A stretch of DNA of 64,000 bases from Aeromicrobium piscarium (GCF_007421815.1 NZ_VLNT01000002.1:384732-448731); one strand, 5' to 3'; positions 1 through 8,288 are shown, counted from the stretch's first letter. Notes: generated from the letters alone by a model not told the origin. Translations and numbers: made by a program.

Positions 1-7
1 GTGGGCG

Positions 8-616
8 GTGGTCACCCGGGCCGTCCAAGTCACCTTGATCTACGAGGCCCGCGCCCAAGGACTGCTGTGCTCGAACCACCAGGCACGCCGTCCCGAGGTT
101 GCAGCTCACCACGACGCGGAACGATTCTGTGAACGCGAGAACGACCTGACCGACTATCACCCGGCGTTCCACGTCACCGACCAGCTCGATGACGAGTACG
201 ACGACCACGCAGGTGAGGAACCAGACGCGGACCAGCCGACTAACGCGTGGGTTGCAGCCGAGCACGCCGCGTCGATCATGGTCGACAACGGATGGCCGCA
301 ACCAACGGCCACGGGGTGCGTCGAGTACGTGTGCAGCCAGTTGATCCGCTCGGGCAATCGCGCCACGGCGTACGCCCGCCTGACGCGTGATCACCACGCC
401 GAGGCGTTGCTCGACCTGTCGCACGATCACTGGATCGCTGTCTTGCAGGCGCTCCTGGGCAACCAGCTCCCCACGCATGAACGCGCTCGCGAGGGCCGCG
501 GACTCCTGCAACTGCTTGCGCTCGGCTACCTGCCGGGCGAACTCAGTGGCGTGCCGTGTTTCGCCGATGTGTTCGAGGCGACCGCCCCCAGTCATGAGGG
601 GGTCTCCCATGTCTGA
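8..616 (+). CDS. Hypothetical element protein (may begin before the window)
   Basis: An open frame runs from the window edge to a TGA at 614-616 that overlaps the ATG of the ParB-like gene by 8 bp, as expected for co-translated genes. The first available start is GTG at 8, but no stop lies upstream in frame, so the true start may be outside. The 202-residue product is soluble and acidic in the middle (a D/E-rich stretch around residues 55-75) with an Ala/Leu-rich C-terminal half. I do not recognise a family. Its place next to ParB suggests a maintenance or transfer accessory role, which is inference only. Confidence 0.6.
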   Translation: MVTRAVQVTLIYEARAQGLLCSNHQARRPEVAAHHDAERFCERENDLTDYHPAFHVTDQLDDEYDDHAGEEPDADQPTNAWVAAEHAASIMVDNGWPQPTATGCVEYVCSQLIRSGNRATAYARLTRDHHAEALLDLSHDHWIAVLQALLGNQLPTHERAREGRGLLQLLALGYLPGELSGVPCFADVFEATAPSHEGVSHV

Positions 617-1613
617 TGCGCACGGGCACATCGAGTTGGAGCGTCGTGTGGACTCCATCAAGGTCGGGGTGCGGCATCGCTCCGATGCCGAGCGGGACCT
701 GGCGCCCCTCATGCGGTCGATCGAACGTCTCGGGCTGTTGCAGCCGGTCACCATCACTCCCGACGGCGTACTGGTGTGCGGGCATCGTCGGCTGGTGGCC
801 GTGAAGCAGCTGGGCTGGCCCACGCTGCGGGTCTGGGTCCGAACAGGGGTCTCAGACCACCTGACCCAGCTTCTGGCCGAGCAGGACGAGAACACGATGC
901 ACCGGCCGCTCTCCCCGCTGGATGCTGCAGCGCTGTATCGGGAACTGAAGACGCTCCTGGCCGAGGACGCCGCCCGCCGGCAGCGGGCCACCCGGTTTGG
1001 CGCCGACGACGGTGAAGAAGGCGACGGTGGTGCCGATTCGGCACCACCGCACACCGAACCGGGAAAGTCGCGCAACCAAGCGGCCCAGATGGTGACGAAC
1101 TCCGCGTCGCACACGCGGCTGGAACAGATCTGCAAGATGGAGAGCATCGCCGCCGACGAGTCGACGCCCAGCAGCGTGCGCAAGGTCGCGGAAGAAGAAC
1201 TCGAGCGGATCCGTGAAGGCGGGGCAGTCGACCCCAGCTATCAGCGGGTCCGAGCCGCCGTCGCCGCAGCCGAACAGGCGCCCAACGACGAGGATGAGGC
1301 GGAGGACCTTGAGGAACTGGCCGCTCGGGCGTTGGCCCATGCCAAAGCAGATCGAGCACGGCGCATCCGGGAGAACCGGCTCAAGCGTGAAGCTGCTGCC
1401 GAGGCCGCCCGCCGTTCGGTGCACTCCTTCACGCTGATGTGGGACGACCTGGCCGGATGGGTCAACCGGTACGACCCGGTCAAGGTCGGTCGTGAACTGA
1501 CCGACGACCAGTGGGACTCCTTCCAGAAGACCCTCGCCGAGTCGGTGGCCTTCGCCGACGCCGCGCGCGAGGCACGCGAGAACCAGCCGAGCGATGCGCT
1601 CGTGGACGCGTGA
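609..1613 (+). CDS. ParB/sulfiredoxin-fold nuclease-like protein
   Basis: The start is ATG 609, preceded by a GAGGGGG ribosome site; this gives 334 residues. Residues about 8-90 resemble the ParB N-terminal domain: a segment read as 'RSIERLGLLQPVTI' and then the box GHRRL at residues 58-62, which in ParB proteins is part of the CTP/DNA-handling motif. The middle is charged and linker-like (an acidic run near residues 140-155), and the C-terminal third is helical and rich in Glu, Ala and Arg. Such proteins occur on actinobacterial plasmids and conjugative elements, where they may bind element DNA for partition or regulation. No ParA partner is visible beside it. The family call is fairly safe; the job is inferred. 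Confidence 0.8.
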   Translation: MSDAHGHIELERRVDSIKVGVRHRSDAERDLAPLMRSIERLGLLQPVTITPDGVLVCGHRRLVAVKQLGWPTLRVWVRTGVSDHLTQLLAEQDENTMHRPLSPLDAAALYRELKTLLAEDAARRQRATRFGADDGEEGDGGADSAPPHTEPGKSRNQAAQMVTNSASHTRLEQICKMESIAADESTPSSVRKVAEEELERIREGGAVDPSYQRVRAAVAAAEQAPNDEDEAEDLEELAARALAHAKADRARRIRENRLKREAAAEAARRSVHSFTLMWDDLAGWVNRYDPVKVGRELTDDQWDSFQKTLAESVAFADAAREARENQPSDALVDA

Positions 1614-1627
1614 GGAGGAACCTGATC

Positions 1628-2314
1628 ATGCTCCGCTCCCCCAGCTACGATCCCGACCTTCGTCGGCGTCGTCTCATCGTCCTGGCGATCGTTACGGCCC
1701 TGCTACTCATCTCTACGCTCGCTTACGCGCTGCTGAGCCGCGACGAGCCGCACAGCGTTCCGCCCAGTACTCCCCCGGTCACGACCGTGCCTGAGGTGGA
1801 CGCGGTTCCGTCCGGCATGCCGGACGACGGCACCCTGCCGGAGTTGCCGCCCGTCACAGATCCGGAGGATTTCGCCGAGCTGGTGGCTCACGCGATCTTC
1901 GATTGGGATACCTCGTCGTTGGCTCCGCGGGCGGGGTACCTGCAGCGCATCGCCACCGTGGCCGATCCGACTGGCGAGTCGTCGCCTGGGCTGATCAGTG
2001 ACGTCGACGCATACCTGCCACCGGAGAAGATCTGGGTTGATCTGCGCGAGTACGAGACGCGCCAGTGGATCGAGGTCGAGACCGTCGAGGTCCCCGCAGA
2101 GTGGGACACGGCTCTGGACCAGGCCGGCAGTGCCCTTGCGCCCGGGACGACCGCCTACACGATCACCGGAGTGCGGCACCGCGACGGCGTGTGGGACGGC
2201 GAACCGGTCGCCAGCCAGCACGACGTCGCCTTCACCGTCTTCATGACCTGCGCGCCGACGTACGAACAGTGCCGTCTGTTGCGGCTCTCCCTGCTCGACG
2301 AACCGCTGGAGTAG
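1628..2314 (+). CDS. Single-pass membrane-anchored conjugation-associated protein
   Basis: ATG 1628 follows a strong GGAGGA site 15 bp after the ParB-like stop, giving 228 residues. A basic N-terminus (RRRR near residue 12) and one hydrophobic segment at about residues 16-36 give a type II membrane anchor. A Pro/Thr/Val-rich linker follows (about 40-75), then a globular extracellular domain of about 145 residues. This layout resembles VirB8/TcpC-type assembly proteins of type IV secretion systems, and the position between parB-like and peptidoglycan-hydrolase genes fits. I see no diagnostic motif, so the VirB8 analogy rests on topology and context only. Confidence 0.6.
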   Translation: MLRSPSYDPDLRRRRLIVLAIVTALLLISTLAYALLSRDEPHSVPPSTPPVTTVPEVDAVPSGMPDDGTLPELPPVTDPEDFAELVAHAIFDWDTSSLAPRAGYLQRIATVADPTGESSPGLISDVDAYLPPEKIWVDLREYETRQWIEVETVEVPAEWDTALDQAGSALAPGTTAYTITGVRHRDGVWDGEPVASQHDVAFTVFMTCAPTYEQCRLLRLSLLDEPLE

Positions 2315-2326
2315 GCGAGGTGCCCC

Positions 2327-3418
2327 ATGCAGAAGGCCCTCATCGGCGGACTTGTCGCGCTCATGCTCGGGCCTGCGACGGTCCTGCTGTCACTCACCGC
2401 CATCCTCAACCCGGCAGCCGAGGCATCCTGCCTGCCGTTGACCTCGATCAACTTCTTCGGTAACAACGACAACCCGACACCAGTGCCGGTCGGTGAGTCG
2501 TCGCGGGTGGTGTTCCCCCTGCCGGCTGGAACCTGGGTCAAGACCAGCAACTACGGGATGCGTCTCCATCCGATCACCGGCATCTACAAACTGCACTCCG
2601 GTGTTGACTTCGCTGCCCCATCCGGAACGCCGATCTTCGCTGCAGCCGACGGCCGGGTCGCATCCGCCGGCCCATCGGCGGGTAACGGGAACCTGATCCT
2701 GATCGAGCACACCGTCGCCGGGCAGCCTGTGGCCACTGGGTACGCGCACATGACCGAGGCCAGCATCATGGTTCGAGCCGGCGATCGCGTGACCGCGGGC
2801 CAACAGATTGCCTCCGTCGGATCAACCGGATACGCCACCGGGCCGCACCTGCACTTCGAACTGCGCCCCGGCGGCGCGAACGCCGCCACCGCAGACCCCG
2901 TGCCCTGGCTCAACGCGCAAGGAGCCGTCGACCTCGCCACCGGCACGCCGAGCGCCACCGGCGACTGCGGCCCCGACGGCGACCCGACGACGTACAACGG
3001 AGACAACCCCACCGGGATGGTCGACGACCCGACCACCACCGGCAACATCACACAGCGGACCGCGCACATCCTGGCGCAAGTCCGCCAGCAGTTCCCCACC
3101 ACTGCCTGGTCGTGCTTCTCCCCTCGCCCCGGCCAACACTCCGAGCACTCCCTGGGCCGCGCCTGCGACGGCACCTTCGGCAACTCCATCGGCGTCGCCG
3201 CACAAGGACCGGCCCTCGACCTTGGCTGGAAAGTCACCAACTGGATGAAGGCCAACGCCGAAACGCTCGGCGTCCAATACCTCATCTGGCAGGGCAAGAT
3301 CTGGTCGGTCGCCCGATCAGCCGAAGGGTGGCGGCCCTACGACGGGGGTGGCATGCACGACCCCGCCAGCATCACCGGCGGCCACTACGACCACCTCCAC
3401 TTCACGGCCAAGCCCTAA
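2327..3418 (+). CDS. Secreted M23 peptidoglycan hydrolase with a second VanY/ARB_07466-like domain
   Basis: The 363-residue protein has a signal peptide (hydrophobic 5-27, likely cleavage after AEA at 31-33). A LytM/M23 zinc peptidase domain spans about 60-195: the H90xxxD94 motif, H141 and HLH at 174-176 supply the metal and catalytic residues. After a Thr/Pro/Gly-rich linker, residues about 230-363 form a second domain with SEHSLGRACDG and a final GGHYDHLHF motif, like the ARB_07466/D,D-carboxypeptidase-like fold. In conjugative elements of Gram-positive bacteria such enzymes open the cell wall for the transfer channel, the role of VirB1. Two hydrolase domains in one chain could cut two bond types. 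The gene is 12 bp from the upstream gene and clearly in the same transcript. Confidence 0.85.
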   Translation: MQKALIGGLVALMLGPATVLLSLTAILNPAAEASCLPLTSINFFGNNDNPTPVPVGESSRVVFPLPAGTWVKTSNYGMRLHPITGIYKLHSGVDFAAPSGTPIFAAADGRVASAGPSAGNGNLILIEHTVAGQPVATGYAHMTEASIMVRAGDRVTAGQQIASVGSTGYATGPHLHFELRPGGANAATADPVPWLNAQGAVDLATGTPSATGDCGPDGDPTTYNGDNPTGMVDDPTTTGNITQRTAHILAQVRQQFPTTAWSCFSPRPGQHSEHSLGRACDGTFGNSIGVAAQGPALDLGWKVTNWMKANAETLGVQYLIWQGKIWSVARSAEGWRPYDGGGMHDPASITGGHYDHLHFTAKP

Positions 3419-3477
3419 CACACTGCAGATAATGGGGCATCCACTCGTATCGTCGCAGGATGGAGCGCCGGGTTATG

Positions 3478-4122
3478 TCAGACGAGCGCGATCCAGTAGT
3501 CCCAGAAGCGGTGGGCGATCAGTGCGAGGACGGCCAAGTACCAGACGGTGAGCATGGCTGCGCGGTACTCGGTGAGCAGTCCGACCAAGCTTCTGGAGCC
3601 GCTGATCCCCGAGCTGCGGAGGCGTTGGAGCATGTAGACAGTCGTGTGCAGGAAGATCGGGATCGTCACTGCCCAAACGACCATGCAGTACGGGCAGAGG
3701 GCACCGATGACGTACAGGCTCTGGTAGATCAGCCAGTGCACGAACAGCACCGCGAAGGTCGCGCCGGCTTGGAGGCTGAGCCAGAACCACTGCCGGAACT
3801 CTGCGCCAGCGAGCAGGACGGCGCCAACCATCGCAATGGCGGTGAAACCCGCAACCCCGATGATCGGGTTGGGGATGCCGAACGCCTCGGCCTGCTGGGT
3901 CTCCATGACCGATCCACAGGAGAGGATGGGGTTGATCGAGCAGGTAGGGATGTAGTCGGGGTTCCCGATGAGGGCGATCTTCTCGACCAGCAGGACAACT
4001 GCGGCTGCCAGGCCGAGGAGCCCGCCGACGAGAAGCAGTACCCCAAATCCACGCCCCGGTCCCGGTCTTGGCGGGCCATTGCCGACGAGACGACCTTCGG
4101 ACGTCTCAGTCAAGGGTTGCAT
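3478..4122 (-). CDS. VKOR-family membrane thiol oxidoreductase
   Basis: A polytopic membrane protein of 214 residues from ATG 4122, which overlaps the end of the DsbA-like gene by 17 bp. It has about five hydrophobic segments, a loop-cysteine pair (in CSINPILSCGSV) and the quinone-site CPYC motif in a later helix. These are the four conserved cysteines of bacterial vitamin K epoxide reductase homologues, which reoxidise DsbA-type proteins using quinone and so play the role of DsbB. It is the last gene of the cmtR operon and pairs directly with the DsbA-like gene. An in-frame ATG at 4146 would add 8 residues but overlaps the upstream gene more. Confidence 0.88.
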   Translation of the reverse strand: MQPLTETSEGRLVGNGPPRPGPGRGFGVLLLVGGLLGLAAAVVLLVEKIALIGNPDYIPTCSINPILSCGSVMETQQAEAFGIPNPIIGVAGFTAIAMVGAVLLAGAEFRQWFWLSLQAGATFAVLFVHWLIYQSLYVIGALCPYCMVVWAVTIPIFLHTTVYMLQRLRSSGISGSRSLVGLLTEYRAAMLTVWYLAVLALIAHRFWDYWIALV

Positions 4123-4753
4123 CGAATACGTCCTCCAGATCGGCAAAGCTGGTGAGTTCGAGGAGTTGGCCGTTGAGAAAGAACGTCGGCGTCCCTTGCA
4201 CTCCGAGGACCTGCCCGTCTTGCTGGCTCTGCTCGATGCGCGCGAGGGTGGCGGGATCGCGGTAGGCGGCTTCGAAGCGGTCCATGTTCAGTCCGAGGTC
4301 TTCGGCGTAACCGAAGAAAGTTTCCTCCTGCGAGGTCTCCTGGTGTCCCCATTGCTCGGCGGTCTCGAAGAGTCGCTGGTACATGGCCTCGAACTCGCCC
4401 TGCTCGGCGGCGGCCTCGGCCACCAGGGCCGCAGCCACCGAGTTGGTGTGGAGCGGCATGTGCCGCACCACGAACGTGACCCGATCCCCATAGCGGTCCC
4501 GCAGATCCTCAATCAACGGATACACCGCGAGGCATCCCTCGCATTCGAAGTCAAGAAACTCCACAAACACCGCCTCTGTGCCTGAGGTGAGGCGTGGACT
4601 GTCGTCGCGGACCAGCAACTCCGAGGTCTGGTCGGCGTTGCCAGTCGTGGGCTCGGTGTCCGGGTCACCGTCGTTGGTGGCAACCAGCGCGATCACCAGC
4701 GTTACGGCGGCAGCAACGATTATCGCCAAGGACAGTTTCAGGCTCTTGCTCAC
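4106..4753 (-). CDS. Membrane-anchored DsbA-like thiol-disulfide oxidoreductase
   Basis: The 215-residue protein starts with a short basic N-terminus and a hydrophobic anchor or signal (about residues 6-27), followed by an acidic linker. The thioredoxin-fold DsbA domain (about 55-210) has the active site CEGC after FVEFLDFE, and the cis-proline motif GTPTFF near residue 185. It would oxidise exported protein thiols outside the membrane and be recharged by the VKOR-like partner encoded next to it. It lies 35 bp downstream of the P-type ATPase gene with no terminator seen, so it is probably co-expressed with the metal-resistance genes under CmtR. Confidence 0.9.
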   Translation of the reverse strand: MSKSLKLSLAIIVAAAVTLVIALVATNDGDPDTEPTTGNADQTSELLVRDDSPRLTSGTEAVFVEFLDFECEGCLAVYPLIEDLRDRYGDRVTFVVRHMPLHTNSVAAALVAEAAAEQGEFEAMYQRLFETAEQWGHQETSQEETFFGYAEDLGLNMDRFEAAYRDPATLARIEQSQQDGQVLGVQGTPTFFLNGQLLELTSFADLEDVFDATLD

Positions 4754-4788
4754 AGGCTCGCGCTTTCGGGGCCGGTGTTCAACGTCGA

Positions 4789-6738
4789 TCAGACAGAGGC
4801 TGGGACGCGGTGCGCGGCGCTGGCGGTCAGCACCGGCGTACTTCGTCGGGATCGAGCAGCACGCAGGCCGTTGCCAATCACCACGACCTCGGCGACCTCA
4901 TGAACCAGCACGACTGCGGCCAGCCCGAGAACGCCGGTGAGCGCGAGTGGCAGCAGCACAATGATGATCGCCAGCGACAGCACGATGTTCTGGTTGATGA
5001 TCGCTCGGCCACGACGCGCGTGCTGCAGTGCCTCCGGGATCAGGCTCAGGTTGTGACCGGTGAACGCGACGTCGGCGGACTCGATTGCCGCATCCGAGCC
5101 GGTCGCACCCATCGCGATGCCCACCGTAGCGCCGGCCAGCGCTGGGGCGTCGTTGATGCCATCGCCGATCATCGCAGTCGGCCGGGCATTGGCGAGACCC
5201 TTCACGATGCGTGCCTTGTCCTCTGGTCGGAGCTCGGCGTGCACATCATCGATGCCGGCGATCTTGGCCAGGGCCTTCGCGGTGCGTGCATTGTCACCGG
5301 TAAGCATGCTGACCTCGACGCCCTGACGACGCAGGGTATCGACGACCGCGGAGACCTCAGGCCGTAGCTCGTCACGGACACCGATCGCACCAGCGAGCGT
5401 GCCGTTGATGGTGACCAGCACGCAAGTCTGCCCCTCAGCCTCCAGACTTTCGAGCCTTGCCCTGAGCGGTCCGGGATCGATCCAACGAGGGCTGCCAACC
5501 GTCACCTGGTCGCCATCCACGACGCCGGAGATCCCATGCCCCGCCTGCTCCGACACGTCTTCCGCCGTCGGGACTGCATCCGCGGCAGCCACAATGGCAG
5601 CTGCCAGCGGGTGCGTGCTGTGCTGTTCCACTGCAGCCGCGTACCGCAACACGATGTCCTCTTGCGTGCTGTCAACGGGGATCACCGCGGTCACGCTCGG
5701 CTGGTTCCGGGTCAAGGTCCCCGTCTTGTCCACTGCAAGATGTCGAATCTCGCCGAGGCGCTCGAACGCCGCGCCACTCTTGATGATCACGCCGAACTTG
5801 CTCGCCGCGCCAATCGCCGAGACCACGGTGACCGGCACTGCTATCGCCAACGCACACGGGGAAGCTGCGACCAGCACCACCAACGCACGCGTGATCCACA
5901 GCTCGGGGTCACCCAAGAGGGATCCGATCGCGCCTACAAGCACAGCGAGGATCATGACGCCAGGCACCAGCGGCCGCGCAATCCGATCCGCGATGCGTGC
6001 CCGGGCACCCTTCTCCGCCTGGGCCTGCTCGACGAGCTCGACCAGAATCGTCAGTGAGTTGTCCGTTCCGGCGCTGGTTGCCTCGACCTCCAGCAGACCG
6101 GCGGTGTTGATCGAACCTGCCGAAACCCCATCACCCGCATCGACCTCGACTGGGATCGACTCGCCGGTGATCGCCGAGGTGTCCAGGCTCGACCGACCCG
6201 ACCGGACGATCCCATCAGTCGCGACCCGTTCTCCGGGCCTGACCACCATCACGTCGCCTACAGCCAACTCGCTCGCCGACACCTCCACCCGGTCACCCCC
6301 GCGGATGATGGTCGCGGTCTCAGGCACGAGCTTCAGCAGGGCCCGCAGACCACCACGTGCCCGGTCCATCGCCTTGTCCTCGAGTGCCTCCGCGATCGAG
6401 TAGAGAAACGCCAGGGCAGCAGCCTCCTCGACGTAACCGAGGATGACCGCGCCGACCGCGCTGATTGTCATCAGCAGACCGATTCCGAGTTTCCGCTTGC
6501 GGAACAGGTTGCGGATTGCGCCGGGCACGAACGTGTACGCCCCGAGCAACAGCCCGACCCAGAACGCTATCGACGCCACGGTTCCTTGCGATGACCATTC
6601 CAGGGTCAGGCCCAGTGCGAAGGCAACGCCGGAAAAGATTGGCAGCAGCAGGTCCGCATCACACCACCACGGCCGCGTCGATTCGGCTTTCTCGCCAGTG
6701 GGGACAGGCGGTTCGTCACATCCACACGCCGAGCTCAC
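4789..6738 (-). CDS. Heavy-metal P1B-type ATPase (CtpG/CtpD-like efflux pump)
   Basis: GTG 6738 overlaps the cmtR stop in a GTGA, giving 649 residues with translational coupling. The protein has a Cys-containing N-terminus (CGCDE) but no HMA domain, about six membrane segments, the TGES actuator motif, the metal-site motif SPC (in LVAASPCALAI) instead of CPC, the phosphorylation site DKTGTLT, TGDN and GDGIND. SPC and the absence of a metal-binding domain are typical of the P1B-4 group. Those usually have HEGGT in the last helices; here the region reads HEVAEVVVIGNGLR. The regulator is a CmtR with full Cd/Pb ligands, so Cd(II)/Pb(II) export is the best guess, with Co/Zn possible. Confidence 0.93.
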   Translation of the reverse strand: MSSACGCDEPPVPTGEKAESTRPWWCDADLLLPIFSGVAFALGLTLEWSSQGTVASIAFWVGLLLGAYTFVPGAIRNLFRKRKLGIGLLMTISAVGAVILGYVEEAAALAFLYSIAEALEDKAMDRARGGLRALLKLVPETATIIRGGDRVEVSASELAVGDVMVVRPGERVATDGIVRSGRSSLDTSAITGESIPVEVDAGDGVSAGSINTAGLLEVEATSAGTDNSLTILVELVEQAQAEKGARARIADRIARPLVPGVMILAVLVGAIGSLLGDPELWITRALVVLVAASPCALAIAVPVTVVSAIGAASKFGVIIKSGAAFERLGEIRHLAVDKTGTLTRNQPSVTAVIPVDSTQEDIVLRYAAAVEQHSTHPLAAAIVAAADAVPTAEDVSEQAGHGISGVVDGDQVTVGSPRWIDPGPLRARLESLEAEGQTCVLVTINGTLAGAIGVRDELRPEVSAVVDTLRRQGVEVSMLTGDNARTAKALAKIAGIDDVHAELRPEDKARIVKGLANARPTAMIGDGINDAPALAGATVGIAMGATGSDAAIESADVAFTGHNLSLIPEALQHARRGRAIINQNIVLSLAIIIVLLPLALTGVLGLAAVVLVHEVAEVVVIGNGLRAARSRRSTPVLTASAAHRVPASV

Positions 6739-7106
6739 GATGCATCCTCCGAAGTTCCGCCTGTCTCGCAGCATCCAGGCAGCGTGCAGGCCGGATCGAT
6801 ACAGGGCACGTCCTCATCCACCGCCAACGTCACATCCACCACCGCCACCAAGGCGCGAGTCAGGTGCGGGTCCGCGATCTCGTAGCGGGTCTGGCGGCCT
6901 TCGACCTCGGTACGCACGATTCCACAGCCACGAAGGCAGGCCAAGTGGTTGGAAACGTTCGTCCGGGTCAGGTCCAGGTCACGCGCGAGTTGCGCAGGAT
7001 GACCGGGCCCCTGCAGCAACGACAGAAGGATCCGCGACCTCGTCGGGTCGGCCATCGCCCGCCCTAGCCGGTTCATTGCATCCAGTCGAGAAGCTATAGT
7101 CATCAT
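6735..7106 (-). CDS. cmtR: CmtR-type ArsR/SmtB family Cd/Pb-sensing repressor
   Basis: From ATG 7106 the product has 123 residues. It aligns by eye with M. tuberculosis CmtR, and the three known Cd(II)/Pb(II) ligands fall at the same numbers: C57 and C61 in LACLRGCG and C102 in DEDVPC. The winged helix-turn-helix reads LTRTNVSNHLACLRGCG. The C-terminus has extra cysteines (CTLPGCC). It would repress its own operon (ATPase, DsbA-like, VKOR) and let go on metal binding. A perfect palindrome covers the start codon and the -10 element, and the -10 lies 6 nt before the ATG, so the transcript is probably leaderless. Confidence 0.93.
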   Translation of the reverse strand: MMTIASRLDAMNRLGRAMADPTRSRILLSLLQGPGHPAQLARDLDLTRTNVSNHLACLRGCGIVRTEVEGRQTRYEIADPHLTRALVAVVDVTLAVDEDVPCIDPACTLPGCCETGGTSEDAS

Positions 7107-7118
7107 ACGATGACTATA
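7095..7118 (-). promoter_or_regulatory. CmtR operator with overlapping -10 and leaderless start
   Basis: A perfect inverted repeat, TATAGTCATC - ATAC - GATGACTATA (10-bp arms, 4-bp centre), covers the cmtR start. On the minus strand its upstream arm begins with TATAGT (7118-7113), a good -10 hexamer, followed by 6 nt and the ATG at 7106. A bound repressor would therefore block both polymerase and start. The palindrome is visible; binding by CmtR is inferred from position. Confidence 0.85.
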
Positions 7119-7223
7119 CAGCGGTTGGTGACCAGTCATGGGTTCGATTCGGTCGCAGCCACCCCGTCCCACCTGCGTGCCTGATAGATCCCACCTCTAG
7201 CACCCCCTCGAACGGACGACGCA

Positions 7224-7865
7224 ATGAACACTGCCGCTATCGCGCTCGCGCTCTACTTGGCGTACCTCGCGATCGCCTTCGGACTGCGAACATGGCTGCT
7301 CTATCGACGGACCGGCACCACCGGCTTTCACGGCCTGACCGGACCTTTGGGATCACCGGGCTGGTGGGGCGGCGTTGGGTTCATCGCTGCACTATTGACG
7401 GGGTTGGCTGCCCCCATCCTGCAACTGATCGGTCTCATCGACCCTGTCACGGTGTTGGACACCACTGCCGGCTACCTAATCGGGCTGGCTCTTACGTTGA
7501 CAGGCACGGTGTTCACACTGGCCGCGCAACAGGCTATGGGCCAGCACTGGCGCGTCGGTGTGAGGAAAGACGAGAGAACCGAGCTCGTGCGGACCGGAGT
7601 CTTCGCTGTCGTCCGCAACCCCTTCTTCAGCGGCCTGCTGATCACGGCCACTGGGCTTGCGCTCCTGACCCCGAACTTGATCGCACTTGTCGCCCTCACT
7701 GCGCTGGTTACGGCAATCGAACTCCAAGTCCGAGCCGTCGAAGAGCCCTACCTGCACTCCACCCACACCGCCGACTACGACGATTACGCCGCGCGGGTCG
7801 GGCGCTTCGCCCCTCGTATCGGCAAGCTCCGGCCGATCGCACCAACCGCGAAACGCGCCGGCTAA
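7224..7865 (+). CDS. Isoprenylcysteine carboxyl methyltransferase (ICMT/PEMT)-like membrane protein
   Basis: The 213-residue protein has about five hydrophobic segments and the C-terminal ICMT-type signature: RTGVFAVVRNPFFSG followed by an EEPYL...YDDYAARVGRFAPRIG stretch, which in this fold binds S-adenosylmethionine. It is divergent from cmtR, with the CmtR palindrome 106 bp upstream. Genes of this type are often found beside metal-ATPase genes in actinobacteria. Bacteria do not make prenylated CaaX proteins in the eukaryotic way, so the real substrate (a lipid or small thiol, perhaps) is unknown. The family is secure; the role in metal resistance is only suggested by position. Confidence 0.82.
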   Translation: MNTAAIALALYLAYLAIAFGLRTWLLYRRTGTTGFHGLTGPLGSPGWWGGVGFIAALLTGLAAPILQLIGLIDPVTVLDTTAGYLIGLALTLTGTVFTLAAQQAMGQHWRVGVRKDERTELVRTGVFAVVRNPFFSGLLITATGLALLTPNLIALVALTALVTAIELQVRAVEEPYLHSTHTADYDDYAARVGRFAPRIGKLRPIAPTAKRAG

Positions 7866-7997
7866 GCAGGACAATAGGCACGGAAGTTCCGGCCCTCTGA
7901 AGTATGAAATTCCGGCGATTCAAACAATCAGTCGTCCCGATTCCCGCCACGCAAGCCACTGTGACTCTTGCGGGCACGGTCACCGCACCTAGTGGAC

Positions 7998-8288
7998 ATG
8001 ACAACGAGCAATCTGGTCCAGCGGGCCGCTGGCCCTGACTTCGGGGCAGTCGGCGGGTCCGGCAATCTGCGCCAAATCATCGGAGCACTGCTGACCTATG
8101 GGCTGATGTTCGCCTGCCTGATGCTCATCATCTCCGCTGCAGCGTGGGCGATCTCATCATCCAACGGCAGTTGGCAGTCGGCCGCGAAGGCGAAGGCTGG
8201 CGTGTTCGTCGCGCTCGGCGGCGCGGCACTGACGGGCGGGGCGCTTGCGTGGGCGAACTGGTTGCTCGACGTCGGCGCCGCTCTCTGA
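7998..8288 (+). CDS. DUF6112-like small membrane protein (VirB2/pilin-type), copy 1
   Basis: ATG 7998 gives 96 residues with two hydrophobic segments (about 31-53 and 66-88) separated by a short basic loop. The segment GNLRQIIGALLTYGL matches the next gene's GQLRKIVGASMTVGL, so the two are tandem paralogues. Small two-helix proteins in this position, before the VirB6-like gene, are the pilin or channel-subunit analogues (TrbC/VirB2) of actinobacterial type IV secretion systems. No strong ribosome site is seen before the ATG, and the 130 bp upstream, after the ICMT gene, hold no other gene. Confidence 0.75.
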   Translation: MTTSNLVQRAAGPDFGAVGGSGNLRQIIGALLTYGLMFACLMLIISAAAWAISSSNGSWQSAAKAKAGVFVALGGAALTGGALAWANWLLDVGAAL

